This document shows positions 41,804 to 49,897 of a stretch of 49,897 bases of DNA, one piece after another (the stretch's first letter is position 1; each line of letters starts with the position of its first letter). The notes below the pieces were generated by a model that ran no database searches, had not been told where the DNA came from, and saw only the letters and a list, made by a program, of their open reading frames with translations. This DNA is from Bacteroidota bacterium. GTDB lineage: Bacteria > Bacteroidota > JABWAT01. Made by a program: the position numbers and the translations under genes. The stretch is from NCBI GenBank assembly GCA_020161835.1, contig JAIUNL010000024.1, positions 1 to 49,897 of the forward strand, given 5' to 3'.

Positions 41804-43018
41804 ATGATGTATCAGGATCTCCTGAATATTCAGGAAGAAGTTGTTTTAACTCCCCAGGAAAAAATCCGGATTTTCGATCCCGCCAGAAATGAACTCGCCA
41901 TCGGCATCCCAAAAGAACGTGCTCAGGAAGAAAAACGGGTAAGTCTGATACCAAGTGCAATCAGAACACTCATTCAACGGGGTCATAAAGTTTTTGTTGA
42001 ACGGGGCGCCGGAGCTGAAAGTCATTACTCTGATGAAGAATACACCTCTAATGGTGCATTCATCGTTTACAGTCAGGAAGATTTGTTCAGCAAAGCCGGC
42101 CTGATTGTAAAAATTCAACCTCCTACTGAAGAAGAATGTAATTTCATCCGTGACAAGCAAACCATTATTTCTGCTTTAAATCTTGGAACGCTGAGAAAGA
42201 ATTATTTCAAAAGCCTCACTGAAAAACAAGTAACCGGAATTGCGTTTGAATACATTGAAGATTTAAACGGAGACCGTCCAATTGTAAAAGTTTTAAGTGA
42301 AATTGCAGGAATGATGAGTGTTCAGATTGCAGTCAGGTATCTTGAATCTGATAAACGTGGACGGGGAATCCTGATCGGCTCAATTGCGGGTGTTCCGCCG
42401 GCAACTGTTGTTATTTTGGGTGGCGGAACCGTGGGAGAATCAGCCGCCCGGGCTGCTTTGGGTATGGGTGCTCAGGTCATGGTTCTTGACAGAGATATTG
42501 CCAAACTCAGACATATTGAACAGGCTCTTGACCGGCGGGTTATCACTGCAATTTCAAACCACTATTACCTGAACAAAGCCGTCAGATTTGCTGATGTTCT
42601 GATTGGTGCCATTTCGGTGAGAGGTGAAAAAAATCCGTATATCGTTTCAGAGGAAATGGTAAAAGCCATGAAACCCGGCTCTGTCATTATTGATATTTCA
42701 ATTGATCAGGGCGGATGTGTTGAAACCAGCAGAACAACAACACCTTCAAATCCGGTTTTTGTGAAACACGGTGTAACTCATTATTGTGTTCCAAATGTGG
42801 CATCACTTGTTTCACGAACCAGCTCGAGTGCGCTTACCAATGCCCTTCTCCCATTTATCATGGAATTGGGCGACCATCCGGATATCAATACCGCTTTAAC
42901 AAAAAACCATCAGCTAAAAACGGGTACTTACTTGTTCAGGGGATATTGTACCCAATCAGGACTTACTGATCTGTTTGGTGTTCCTTACCGGGACATCGAT
43001 TCCTTGATCACCGGCTGA
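41804..43018 (+). CDS. Alanine dehydrogenase / NAD(P) transhydrogenase alpha family enzyme
   Basis: The 404-residue protein has the N-terminal signature IGIPKERAQEEKRVSLIP with Arg45, the substrate lysine region IVKIQPP (Lys103) and an NAD-binding motif VVILGGGTVGESAARAALGM. The final domain includes IDISIDQGGCVETSRTTTP and LVSRTSSSALTNALLPFI. That is the alanine dehydrogenase plan. At the place of the catalytic histidine of known alanine dehydrogenases I see Asn126 (ISALNLGTL), so activity should be checked. If active, it would interconvert pyruvate plus ammonium and alanine, a possible outlet for ammonium from NrfA. It overlaps the convergent sulfatase-fold gene by 34 bases. Confidence 0.8.
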   Translation: MMYQDLLNIQEEVVLTPQEKIRIFDPARNELAIGIPKERAQEEKRVSLIPSAIRTLIQRGHKVFVERGAGAESHYSDEEYTSNGAFIVYSQEDLFSKAGLIVKIQPPTEEECNFIRDKQTIISALNLGTLRKNYFKSLTEKQVTGIAFEYIEDLNGDRPIVKVLSEIAGMMSVQIAVRYLESDKRGRGILIGSIAGVPPATVVILGGGTVGESAARAALGMGAQVMVLDRDIAKLRHIEQALDRRVITAISNHYYLNKAVRFADVLIGAISVRGEKNPYIVSEEMVKAMKPGSVIIDISIDQGGCVETSRTTTPSNPVFVKHGVTHYCVPNVASLVSRTSSSALTNALLPFIMELGDHPDINTALTKNHQLKTGTYLFRGYCTQSGLTDLFGVPYRDIDSLITG

Positions 43019-44982
43019 AAGTTTTTCTTTTTCCCTTCCCACTCAATCCGGTTAAAATACCGGTATAAACCCTGAAGATACGTTTTTCCTTCAATCAGTA
43101 ATCTTCCCTTTTCTTCAGCAGAAATACCATCCTGCGCAGTTTCGAGAATGACCTTTTCTGATACGAAATCAAAACTGACCTGGTAACCAGGTCTCATCCA
43201 CCCAAAACCATCATTCAGATTAAAATAAGCGAAATCATGCCGGGGTGACTTGACCAGATCATTACTCCAGGTGAAATCTGTCGAACTAAGGTTCAACTGA
43301 TTCAATAGAGTTGCCGCCAGATCAGATTGACTTGAAAGTGAAGAAATACGTTTCCCGACCCATTCTGATTTAAGAACCGGACCAAAAAAGACGCATGGAA
43401 TGTGAAACCGTTCAGGGACAAATTGCTGGGTACGGTTCAGGGGGAAACGATGGCCATGATCAGCAACGAAAATAAAAAGTGTATTCTCATACCATTCTTC
43501 AGCTTTTGCCTCCTTTAAAAAATTTCCAAGACTCAGATCAGAATACCAGATCGAGTTTTTATACTGATCTGCAACTGACGCTGAAGGATAGGGAGACGTG
43601 ACCGGAATTTCAAAAGGCTCATGGCTGGTCAGGGTAAACATGACTGAAAAGAACGGCTTTGCTATCGTTTTCAGATCCTGATTCATCCGTTTCAGCACCA
43701 CATCATCAAAAGCACCCCATTTTGAATTCTGATCTTCTTTTCTGAACTGACTTTTATCAACCAGTTTACTGAAGCCCGATTTCAGAAGGAAAGCATTCAT
43801 ATTATCAAACCTGACATCACCTCCATAAAAAAACCAGGAAGTGTAACCCACTTCCCCCAATCTTTCACTAATAGATGGCAATTTCTCGAATTTGGTTGGA
43901 AATTTAATGATTGCTCCATCCGGAATTGAAGGAAAACCAGTTAACAGAGATGAAATTCCGTAGGCAGATCGTTTGCCGTTTGCATAGAACTGATCAAAAA
44001 GAAGTCCGTTATTGATAACTGAATCCAGGGTTGGGGTATACCCGGTTACACCACCCAACGCCGGAACCATATCTGCCGTCCAGCTTTCAAGAATAATCAG
44101 AACAATATTGGGCCTTTCGGTTGAAAGCAAACGGGTATTTTCTGTTGGTTGATTCCGATGATATAAACTGTCAAGTTTAGCAGAAACGATTTCTTTTGGG
44201 TACCAGGAAACCTCTTTGTCACTGCTTTCTTCCCTGCTGTTCAGGTCATAAACCACATTCCAGGTTGCATTGATTGCTGCATGATTTGCGAAGGAATTTT
44301 CAGAAAAATAGACAAATCCGGGATTCATGGGCGTTAAACCGGTACCACCTCTGATCATCAGAAACACAATTATCAAGAGAACAAGATAAACGGGGATGGT
44401 TTTCCAGGCAGAAAAAGTCCGCCATCCGGGGTAAGAATCAGGATTGAAAATTCTATGAAAGGAAACCCGCCAGAAAAAAACACCAAAAGCAATTCCTGTT
44501 CCGGTGAGTAAAATAACCGGCGATGACCATGCAGAGGCCAGTGCCTCAGCCGGATACTGACAGTAATAAACCACTTCAGCATTCAGCTTAACACCCCAGG
44601 CCTGATAAACTTCAAGATCTGCGGCAACGGCGGTCCAGATTGCAGTATGCAGAAGAAAATAATATATCTTCAGAACAAGACTAAAAGCTTTAAACTGAAA
44701 AAACTCACGAAACCAACCTGCAAATACAACAAAAACAAGAAGATATCCGGCTGCTGAGAGATCCATGTGAGAACCATGAATCCAAAGTCCGGGAATATCA
44801 GAAAAGGAAAGCTGAGCTGTTTTTTCCCAATGCCATCCCAGAAAAACCAGTCTTGCAGTAAAAAATACCACATACCAGTAAATAAGATGTACCAGGTAAA
44901 ACCTGAGGTGTTTCAGAGATGATAAAGTCAGATAACCATCCTTTTTGTCAGAATCAGGGGAAAGAATGTCGTAACTTTGCAA
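42985..44982 (-). CDS. Membrane sulfatase-fold enzyme, LTA synthase-like phosphoglycerol transferase
   Basis: The 665-residue protein has about five N-terminal membrane helices (up to about 230) and a large extracytoplasmic alkaline-phosphatase-superfamily domain. The domain shows PNIVLIILESWTADMVPALG with the metal-binding Glu, the nucleophile region FYANGKRSAYGISSLLTGFP, SHEPF in SVMFTLTSHEPFEI, and FVADHGHRFP with the Asp-His metal ligands. This is the layout of LtaS-like or OpgB-like enzymes that transfer phosphoglycerol or related groups to envelope glycans. It is convergent with the upstream neighbour, overlapping it by 34 bases, and divergent from the M23 peptidase gene. True teichoic acid synthesis is unlikely in a Gram-negative host. 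Confidence 0.82.
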   Translation of the reverse strand: MQSYDILSPDSDKKDGYLTLSSLKHLRFYLVHLIYWYVVFFTARLVFLGWHWEKTAQLSFSDIPGLWIHGSHMDLSAAGYLLVFVVFAGWFREFFQFKAFSLVLKIYYFLLHTAIWTAVAADLEVYQAWGVKLNAEVVYYCQYPAEALASAWSSPVILLTGTGIAFGVFFWRVSFHRIFNPDSYPGWRTFSAWKTIPVYLVLLIIVFLMIRGGTGLTPMNPGFVYFSENSFANHAAINATWNVVYDLNSREESSDKEVSWYPKEIVSAKLDSLYHRNQPTENTRLLSTERPNIVLIILESWTADMVPALGGVTGYTPTLDSVINNGLLFDQFYANGKRSAYGISSLLTGFPSIPDGAIIKFPTKFEKLPSISERLGEVGYTSWFFYGGDVRFDNMNAFLLKSGFSKLVDKSQFRKEDQNSKWGAFDDVVLKRMNQDLKTIAKPFFSVMFTLTSHEPFEIPVTSPYPSASVADQYKNSIWYSDLSLGNFLKEAKAEEWYENTLFIFVADHGHRFPLNRTQQFVPERFHIPCVFFGPVLKSEWVGKRISSLSSQSDLAATLLNQLNLSSTDFTWSNDLVKSPRHDFAYFNLNDGFGWMRPGYQVSFDFVSEKVILETAQDGISAEEKGRLLIEGKTYLQGLYRYFNRIEWEGKKKNFQPVIKESMSR

Positions 44983-45032
44983 GTTTATAAATTTAACGAA
45001 TTTCCTATCAGGAAAAAAACAGATTTGTAGCT

Positions 45033-46256
45033 ATGACCCACCACCAATTTGCAACCCGCCTTATTTCAGCGTTCATTTTAATTATTTCAGCCCTTGCCCT
45101 GTTTTTCTGGATCGTAAAACCCGTTTACCGGCATTACAATCCACCCAAAGACAAGAAACAAACCAGTCTTGCTTTTATTGAAGGTGAAATGGCAACCGGA
45201 GGAACCTTTTCTTCGATGCTCGTTTCAAAAAAGGTACCCATGAAAATCACCCGCCAGCTCATTGCTGAAACGGGAAAGGTTTTTGATCTGAGAAAATGCC
45301 GTCCGGGTGACCGGTTTAAACTGGTTTACGTGAAAACCGATACTTCAATTCTTCATTTCGATTACATCCGTTCTGTAACCGAGCAGTACCGGATTTCCGG
45401 TCAAAACGGAAGTTTGATGTCTGAACGTATTGAAATTAAGGTGGATACAGTTCTGACTGCGATTTCGGGGACTTTGAAAACGTCACTTTATCAGGCTATT
45501 GCAGATCAGGGAGAAGACCCGGAACTGATCGAAAAAGTGGCAGAAATGTTTGCATGGAATGTTGATTTTTATGTGGATCCGAGAGTTGATGACCGGTTTC
45601 AGATCATGGTTGAAAAATTATTTGTCGGTGGGAAGCAGGTTGGGTTTGGCGAAATCAAGGCGGCAAGATATGACGGTGCTGTAGGGAAATTTACCGTGAT
45701 CCGGTTTACTGACTCAGACGGAAAGGCCGATTATTTTGATGATGAAGGACGGTCAATCAGTTCGGCTTTTCTGAAATCTCCGCTGAAGTTCACCCGAATT
45801 TCAAGCCGGTTCGGTATGAGGCGCCATCCCATTCTTAAAACGTCAAGAATGCACCGTGGAATTGATTACACGGCACCAACCGGAACACCCGTGTGGGCAA
45901 TTGGTCCGGGTAAAATCACCCATGCAGGATGGATGGGCGGATATGGCAAAACCATTGAAATCAGACACACGAACGGAATGCAAAGCCGGTACGGACATTT
46001 ATCAAGAATTGAATCCGGAATCACTGCCGGCAAATCAGTTAAAGCGAAAGAAATAATCGGTGCCGTCGGTTCAACCGGACTTTCAACCGGACCCCATCTT
46101 CACTTTGAACTCATCAGAAACGGACAGCAGGTCAACCCGGCCATGGCAAAATTCCGAACGGTGGAAAAACCGGTTTTTGTGAAAGACCGTACTCGTTTTG
46201 AACAGGTAAAGGCAAAGTGGAGTGCTGAGCTTGAGAAAAAAGCTAAGGGATTATAG
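45033..46256 (+). CDS. M23 family peptidoglycan endopeptidase
   Basis: This 407-residue protein has one N-terminal membrane segment (LISAFILIISALALFFWIVK). A middle region of OapA-like or LysM-like character follows (ITRQLIAETGKVFDLRKCRP). The C-terminal LytM domain has the zinc ligands His274 and Asp278 (RMHRGIDYTAPTGTP) and the HxH pair His355 and His357 (GPHLHFELIRNGQQVNPA). All catalytic residues are present, so it should cut peptide cross-links in the periplasm, as do MepM-type enzymes. It begins 50 bases from the divergent sulfatase-fold gene and shares its promoter region. Repeated TAGCTATTAG words lie after the stop. Confidence 0.93.
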   Translation: MTHHQFATRLISAFILIISALALFFWIVKPVYRHYNPPKDKKQTSLAFIEGEMATGGTFSSMLVSKKVPMKITRQLIAETGKVFDLRKCRPGDRFKLVYVKTDTSILHFDYIRSVTEQYRISGQNGSLMSERIEIKVDTVLTAISGTLKTSLYQAIADQGEDPELIEKVAEMFAWNVDFYVDPRVDDRFQIMVEKLFVGGKQVGFGEIKAARYDGAVGKFTVIRFTDSDGKADYFDDEGRSISSAFLKSPLKFTRISSRFGMRRHPILKTSRMHRGIDYTAPTGTPVWAIGPGKITHAGWMGGYGKTIEIRHTNGMQSRYGHLSRIESGITAGKSVKAKEIIGAVGSTGLSTGPHLHFELIRNGQQVNPAMAKFRTVEKPVFVKDRTRFEQVKAKWSAELEKKAKGL

Positions 46257-46305
46257 CTATTAGCTGTTAGCTTTTAGCTATTAGGTATTTGACAAAAGAC
46301 AAAAA
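46257..46305. repeat. Short tandem-like TAGCTATTAG spacer
   Basis: The gap after the peptidase gene contains TAGCTATTAGCTGTTAGC and TTTTAGCTATTAGG, a degenerate tandem of a TTAGCT word, between convergent genes. No terminator stem is evident. Confidence 0.5.
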
Positions 46306-46950
46306 CTAGTCAAGTGATCTGATTGCAAGATCGTAAACTGAATCAAGTTCTTCGGCAGTTTTTACGTTGATATTCAGATCTTTGATCAACCCGTCATTCA
46401 ATCCGTAAATCCAGCCGTGAACAGTTAAATCCTGTTTCCTTTCCCAGGCTTGCTGAACAATGGTTGTCTGACAGACATTTTGAACCTGTTCAATCACATT
46501 CAATTCACAAAGCAATTCAATGGCCTGAGTCTGATCGGTTTTTGCGGATAATAAGTGTTTGTGTTTTTGTGCGACATCCTGAGTGTGCCTGAGCCAGTTA
46601 TCAATGAGACCGAGACGGGAGTTCTTAAAAGCCTCCTTCACGCCACCGCAACTGTAATGTCCGCAGACAATGATGTGTTTTACCTTCAGAAAATCAACTG
46701 CATACTGAATAACAGAGAGGCAATTCAGATCAGTGTGAACCACAATATTGGCCACATTCCGGTGAACAAAAAGTTCGCCGGGCAGCAAATCTACGATTTC
46801 ATTGGCCGGAACCCGGCTGTCTGAGCAGCCAATCCAAAGATATTCAGGATTTTGTTGGCGGGATAATTTCTTAAAAAATCCCGGTTCATTTTCTTCTATT
46901 TTCTTTGCCCAATTCCGGTTATTTTCGAAAAGATGTTTCAGATCAGACAT
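46306..46950 (-). CDS. can: Beta-class carbonic anhydrase
   Basis: The 214-residue enzyme interconverts carbon dioxide and bicarbonate. The zinc ligands and the catalytic pair occur at the same positions as in E. coli Can: Cys42, Asp44 and Arg46 in GCSDSRVPANEIV, then His98 and Cys101 in IVCGHYSCGGV. HRNVANIV lies between. It starts MSDLKHLFENNRNWAKKI and has no signal sequence, so it is cytoplasmic. It is a single-gene unit convergent with the M23 gene and flanked by repeats. Confidence 0.95.
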   Translation of the reverse strand: MSDLKHLFENNRNWAKKIEENEPGFFKKLSRQQNPEYLWIGCSDSRVPANEIVDLLPGELFVHRNVANIVVHTDLNCLSVIQYAVDFLKVKHIIVCGHYSCGGVKEAFKNSRLGLIDNWLRHTQDVAQKHKHLLSAKTDQTQAIELLCELNVIEQVQNVCQTTIVQQAWERKQDLTVHGWIYGLNDGLIKDLNINVKTAEELDSVYDLAIRSLD

Positions 46951-47330
46951 AGGTACCTTTGGGAAATTACGGGTTACAAGTCACATATCACAAATTATTT
47001 AATTTTCTGGAACAAGTCGAACGAAATACAGATCCCGAAATAGCTACGGGATGACAGAAAAATAACAATTTCTTCTGAAACCTCACAGAGGCAAAAAAAA
47101 TTCCGTGTCTAAAATGAAATTGAAATTCGTTTCGATTACAGGGACCGGGTGAATCGCACATTTCAATTTAGGAGACGCGATGAATCGCGTCTCTACGATC
47201 ACGTTGTTTCCCACTGTGCATTTAACCCCAAAAACTCCCACCGCTTTGAATTCCTTTGCGTTTTTACCGGCGTCTTTGCGATTAATGCATTGTCATGCAA
47301 TATCGGAGACGGGTCTGAGACCCGTCTCTA
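46951..47330. repeat. Intergenic region of 380 bases with four repeat elements
   Basis: No gene is visible. At 46966-46991 is an ATTACGGGTTACAAGTCACA copy of the word family seen at 162. At 47032-47052 is ATCCCG, a 9-base loop and CGGGAT, a diverged REP. At 47171-47198 is GGAGACGCGATGAATCGCG followed by TCTCTACGA, and at 47304-47331 is GGAGACGGGTCTGAGACCC followed by GTCTCTAC. The last ends at the stop codon of the T9SS cargo gene. The middle (47060-47160 and 47200-47300) shows nothing recognisable. Confidence 0.65.
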
Positions 47331-49897
47331 CTATTTCAATAAAATGACCTTCACTGATTCGGTTTTGCTGCCTGATTCCATTCTGACGATATATATACCC
47401 GATGCCAGATCATCGCCACGAAATGGGATTTGATGCATTCCGGCAGGTTTAATTTCTTCTGAAAGGATGGCAACCTGTCTTCCCAGCAAATCAAAAACTT
47501 TCAGACTCACTTTCCCGGATTGGGGAATTGAATACGAAATTAGTGTTGCCGGATTGAACGGGTTGGGCCAGGCAGAGATTGAGAGTTTGTCTGGTAGTTC
47601 ACCTTCACCAACATGGGGAATGAGACATTCAATACCATATCTGACACAGTTTTGTCGTTCAAAATCCCAATAATTATTATCATCCAATTTATAACGAAGT
47701 GGTTGAATATCTCCAAACTGAACTGTTGCAACATTCGTTGCAGTTTGAAACAAATTTGCAATATGATGATTTCCAAACCCTGCTTCATTATCTGCACCAC
47801 CAATACTTAGCTTAAATTCCTGACTTACCGTCGCATCAGGAGAATATTTGATATTTATTATCCATTGTCCTCTGCCATTATATTGCAATTTTCGGGAGTC
47901 GCCTAAACTATCAGCATTCCAGGGTTTCCATCCTCCTGTGGCAGGTCCATTAATATAAATCGGTAAGCTTCTTATATTCTTGGAATCAACAACCAAAGGT
48001 CCGCCTTGAATGTCAGAGAGTATTCCGCCGAGACCTTCTGTATAAAATAAAGCAGGGCGGAGATCAACCTCTAAAGTAAACAAGGTTGAATCCCCTAATT
48101 TGTCCATATTCTTAAAAAATGGCTGGCGGTGACTGGAAACCGCATCATGGAGTATATCTTCAGATGAAGCTAAATTTCCGGATTGCGGAAGGGTTAATTT
48201 ACGGAATTTGGGTGCTGATGCTCCCGGTTCTGTATTGTAGTTATCCCAATAAAACTCTTCAAATTCGCCGCCAGCATTTTTTTTGTAATAACGATAAAAG
48301 ACAACTCTGCCATGTTCAGAATCCAGACTATCTGAGCCAGTATCACCAATATATTCTGTTCCGACAAAAGGACTTTCAAATTTCACATCAACTGTTTTCA
48401 GTGCCGTACCCAGAAAACCAATCCGGGCAATCAATGTGTCGGTTTCTTTGTTAAATCCATTGGTATTGATTGCTTTATCCAAATCGGCAGTCAGTGAGAT
48501 TTTGAATTCCTTTGAATCCCCGCTGCCACCACCATTTCCACCGCAACCTACTTTTTGAAAAGCAGTGGGTTTAGGTCCACCATCAAAATATTTCCAGGCA
48601 AGGGTTGTATCTTTTCCCAATTGAAAGGTTCTATCCCCACCAATGGCATCTTCCCAGTTGGTTGAAACTCCACCAGCATCACTCCATACAAACTTGTATT
48701 TTAAAAGTCCTGATGATGTTTTTGGAATGAGAATGGTTTTACTGAAGAAATATTTTTCGGCTTCAAAAGGAGTTTGTCCGATGTCGTCGTGACGGATCTC
48801 TGGCTTCAGAGTATCTGCCGTAGACCAACCGTTAAATCCTCCACGTACTGTTACCGTGTGGTTTGCAGAATTAAACGCTGTTATTCCTTCCATATTTACC
48901 CTAAAGTGAACAGCATAAACATCTGTTCTTCCGGTTTTGGCAAGTTCAAGCGGATTCCAGTGATCATCCCGATGGATAACCTGACCTGTAATGGGATCTG
49001 GATAAACGTCTTTCAAGCCGGTTGCAAAAAGAAAAATCGTGGTATCATTCCGGACTGTAAAACCCGTGTATTCATGACGATCCCAGCCAATCCCACTGGC
49101 GGTTTGGGTAACGGGTTTAAAAGAACCTACCATTGTTCCGGTTTTAACTAACGTTGAACCTTCCCAATAATCACCTTCACTATTTTTTAATTTTATTCCA
49201 TTTGGAATGTTCCAGTTACCAAGCTGATCTCCACCCGAAATAAAAACAGATGAACAGAAAGTAACCGTATCCTGAACAAATGCTGTGTTGACAACGAAGG
49301 TCAGTTTAGCATCAGTAGGAGTCGAACCGCCTGTATATTCAGCAACATCAAGAGTTGGTCCGTTATAGTAAACGTTTGCAGCAGCAGTTCCGGCAGCAGG
49401 ATTTCCGCCAAACTCGACCCAGGAAGTGTGAATCTGGAATTTTTTAGTTCCGGCAACATCACCAGCGCCTTTAGCAGAAACACGGGGTGCAGCTTGTGAA
49501 AAATACTGAACTCCAAGATCGTTATCGTTTGCAGCAATTGGGGTAACAAATGCTTCGCTGGAAATAGCACGGCCACTTACAAATACTTCTGTTGAAGTTT
49601 CAGGTGCATCGGTCGGATCCCAGTCAAGATATTTCACAAATACATACTTGCCTTCAGCATCACGGGCAGCATGAATATCGCCAAGAGTTTGGAGAGCATC
49701 AGTTCCGTAGGTCCAGGAAAGCAGAGTCATATCTGCAACTTTTTTGATTCCGAGATCAGTCAGACCAGGTGTTTTTGAATATAATTCATAGATACCCAGG
49801 TTGGTAGCTTCTGTTCCGTCAAGATAACCTTGAATGAACATGTGCCAGTTACCGTCTTTATCTGTTACCATATCCCACTCATAGGTCCAGCTGTCAA
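47331..49897 (-). CDS. Large secreted protein with T9SS-type C-terminal sorting domain, 5' end missing
   Basis: The frame is open through the right edge of the window, so the start is not seen. The visible 855 codons end at TAG 47331. The C-terminal about 80 residues, SISAWPNPFNPATLISYSIP then KVSLKVFDLLGRQVAIL and FRGDDLASGIYIVRME, form a Por/Type IX sorting domain, so the protein should be exported and fixed to the surface or released. Upstream parts show an SSVFISGGDQLGNWNIPNGI segment and a VTVRGGFNGWST segment, both resembling starch-binding CBM-type beta modules that end in TLAWKYFDGGPKP. Three further beta-rich regions are unassigned. A sugar-binding or secreted enzyme role is an inference. 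Confidence 0.8.
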   Translation of the reverse strand, partial: DSWTYEWDMVTDKDGNWHMFIQGYLDGTEATNLGIYELYSKTPGLTDLGIKKVADMTLLSWTYGTDALQTLGDIHAARDAEGKYVFVKYLDWDPTDAPETSTEVFVSGRAISSEAFVTPIAANDNDLGVQYFSQAAPRVSAKGAGDVAGTKKFQIHTSWVEFGGNPAAGTAAANVYYNGPTLDVAEYTGGSTPTDAKLTFVVNTAFVQDTVTFCSSVFISGGDQLGNWNIPNGIKLKNSEGDYWEGSTLVKTGTMVGSFKPVTQTASGIGWDRHEYTGFTVRNDTTIFLFATGLKDVYPDPITGQVIHRDDHWNPLELAKTGRTDVYAVHFRVNMEGITAFNSANHTVTVRGGFNGWSTADTLKPEIRHDDIGQTPFEAEKYFFSKTILIPKTSSGLLKYKFVWSDAGGVSTNWEDAIGGDRTFQLGKDTTLAWKYFDGGPKPTAFQKVGCGGNGGGSGDSKEFKISLTADLDKAINTNGFNKETDTLIARIGFLGTALKTVDVKFESPFVGTEYIGDTGSDSLDSEHGRVVFYRYYKKNAGGEFEEFYWDNYNTEPGASAPKFRKLTLPQSGNLASSEDILHDAVSSHRQPFFKNMDKLGDSTLFTLEVDLRPALFYTEGLGGILSDIQGGPLVVDSKNIRSLPIYINGPATGGWKPWNADSLGDSRKLQYNGRGQWIINIKYSPDATVSQEFKLSIGGADNEAGFGNHHIANLFQTATNVATVQFGDIQPLRYKLDDNNYWDFERQNCVRYGIECLIPHVGEGELPDKLSISAWPNPFNPATLISYSIPQSGKVSLKVFDLLGRQVAILSEEIKPAGMHQIPFRGDDLASGIYIVRMESGSKTESVKVILLK

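Noticed and set aside
1..49897. tRNA, rRNA or riboswitch genes
   Set aside because: No cloverleaf, rRNA or known riboswitch core was recognised on reading the gaps. A covariance search was not possible and would be needed to exclude small RNAs.

Overview
The window looks like a chromosomal segment from the Bacteroidota/Ignavibacteriota part of the FCB group. The evidence is an incomplete surface protein ending in a Por/T9SS-type sorting domain (a PNPFNP-type motif with a GIYIVRM ending), a DUF4293-like protein, an LytTR two-component pair, and families of short palindromic intergenic repeats of the kind common in Bacteroidota-related genomes. Shine-Dalgarno signals are often weak. I cannot name a genus. 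No tRNA, rRNA, CRISPR array, transposase or phage gene was recognised.

Layout. (1) 1-2185: tail of a DUF1684 protein, then a LytS/LytTR-type sensor kinase and response regulator that overlap by 8 bases. (2) 2455-8561, minus strand: a TetR regulator followed by a LolA-like periplasmic protein, two FtsX/LolC-type permeases, a LolD/MacB-type ATPase and an outer-membrane barrel, which together resemble a dedicated inner-to-outer-membrane lipid or lipoprotein trafficking or efflux system. (3) 8812-11669: a YjdF-type membrane protein, an EamA transporter and a TPR protein, separated by repeats. (4) 11782-19322, minus strand, visibly more AT-rich: TetR, cupin, small membrane protein, TolC, periplasmic adaptor, HAE-type RND pump and a DUF2141 protein, with a well-formed promoter and operator at the head. 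(5) 19518-22115: a porin with its own terminator and a divergent amidohydrolase. (6) 22163-24960, minus strand, strongly AT-rich: a Type II restriction-modification system with a controller-like XRE gene whose promoter suggests a leaderless transcript. (7) 25634-41003, plus strand: a nitrate-to-ammonium cluster made of a diheme cytochrome c, narGHJI, two NarK transporters (one with a large extracytoplasmic insert), moaA, nrfH, nrfA and an outer-membrane porin. (8) 41222-49897: DUF4293 protein, alanine-dehydrogenase-family enzyme, an LTA-synthase-like sulfatase-fold membrane enzyme, an M23 peptidase, a beta-carbonic anhydrase and the incomplete T9SS cargo protein.

How the genes fit together: NarGHI would reduce nitrate at the cytoplasmic face, NarJ matures it, MoaA supplies the first step of molybdopterin synthesis, NarK proteins exchange nitrate and nitrite, and the periplasmic NrfHA complex reduces nitrite to ammonium. 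That is a complete dissimilatory nitrate reduction to ammonium (DNRA) route in one block. No nitrate or nitrite sensor gene is present in the window.

Almost every gap of more than about 150 bases holds palindromic repeats, some of them near-identical at sites 25 kb apart. Those repeats, the AT-rich restriction-modification island, the NarK insertion and the Lol/MacB-like operon are the most interesting features. I did not find a clearly novel defence or mobile system.
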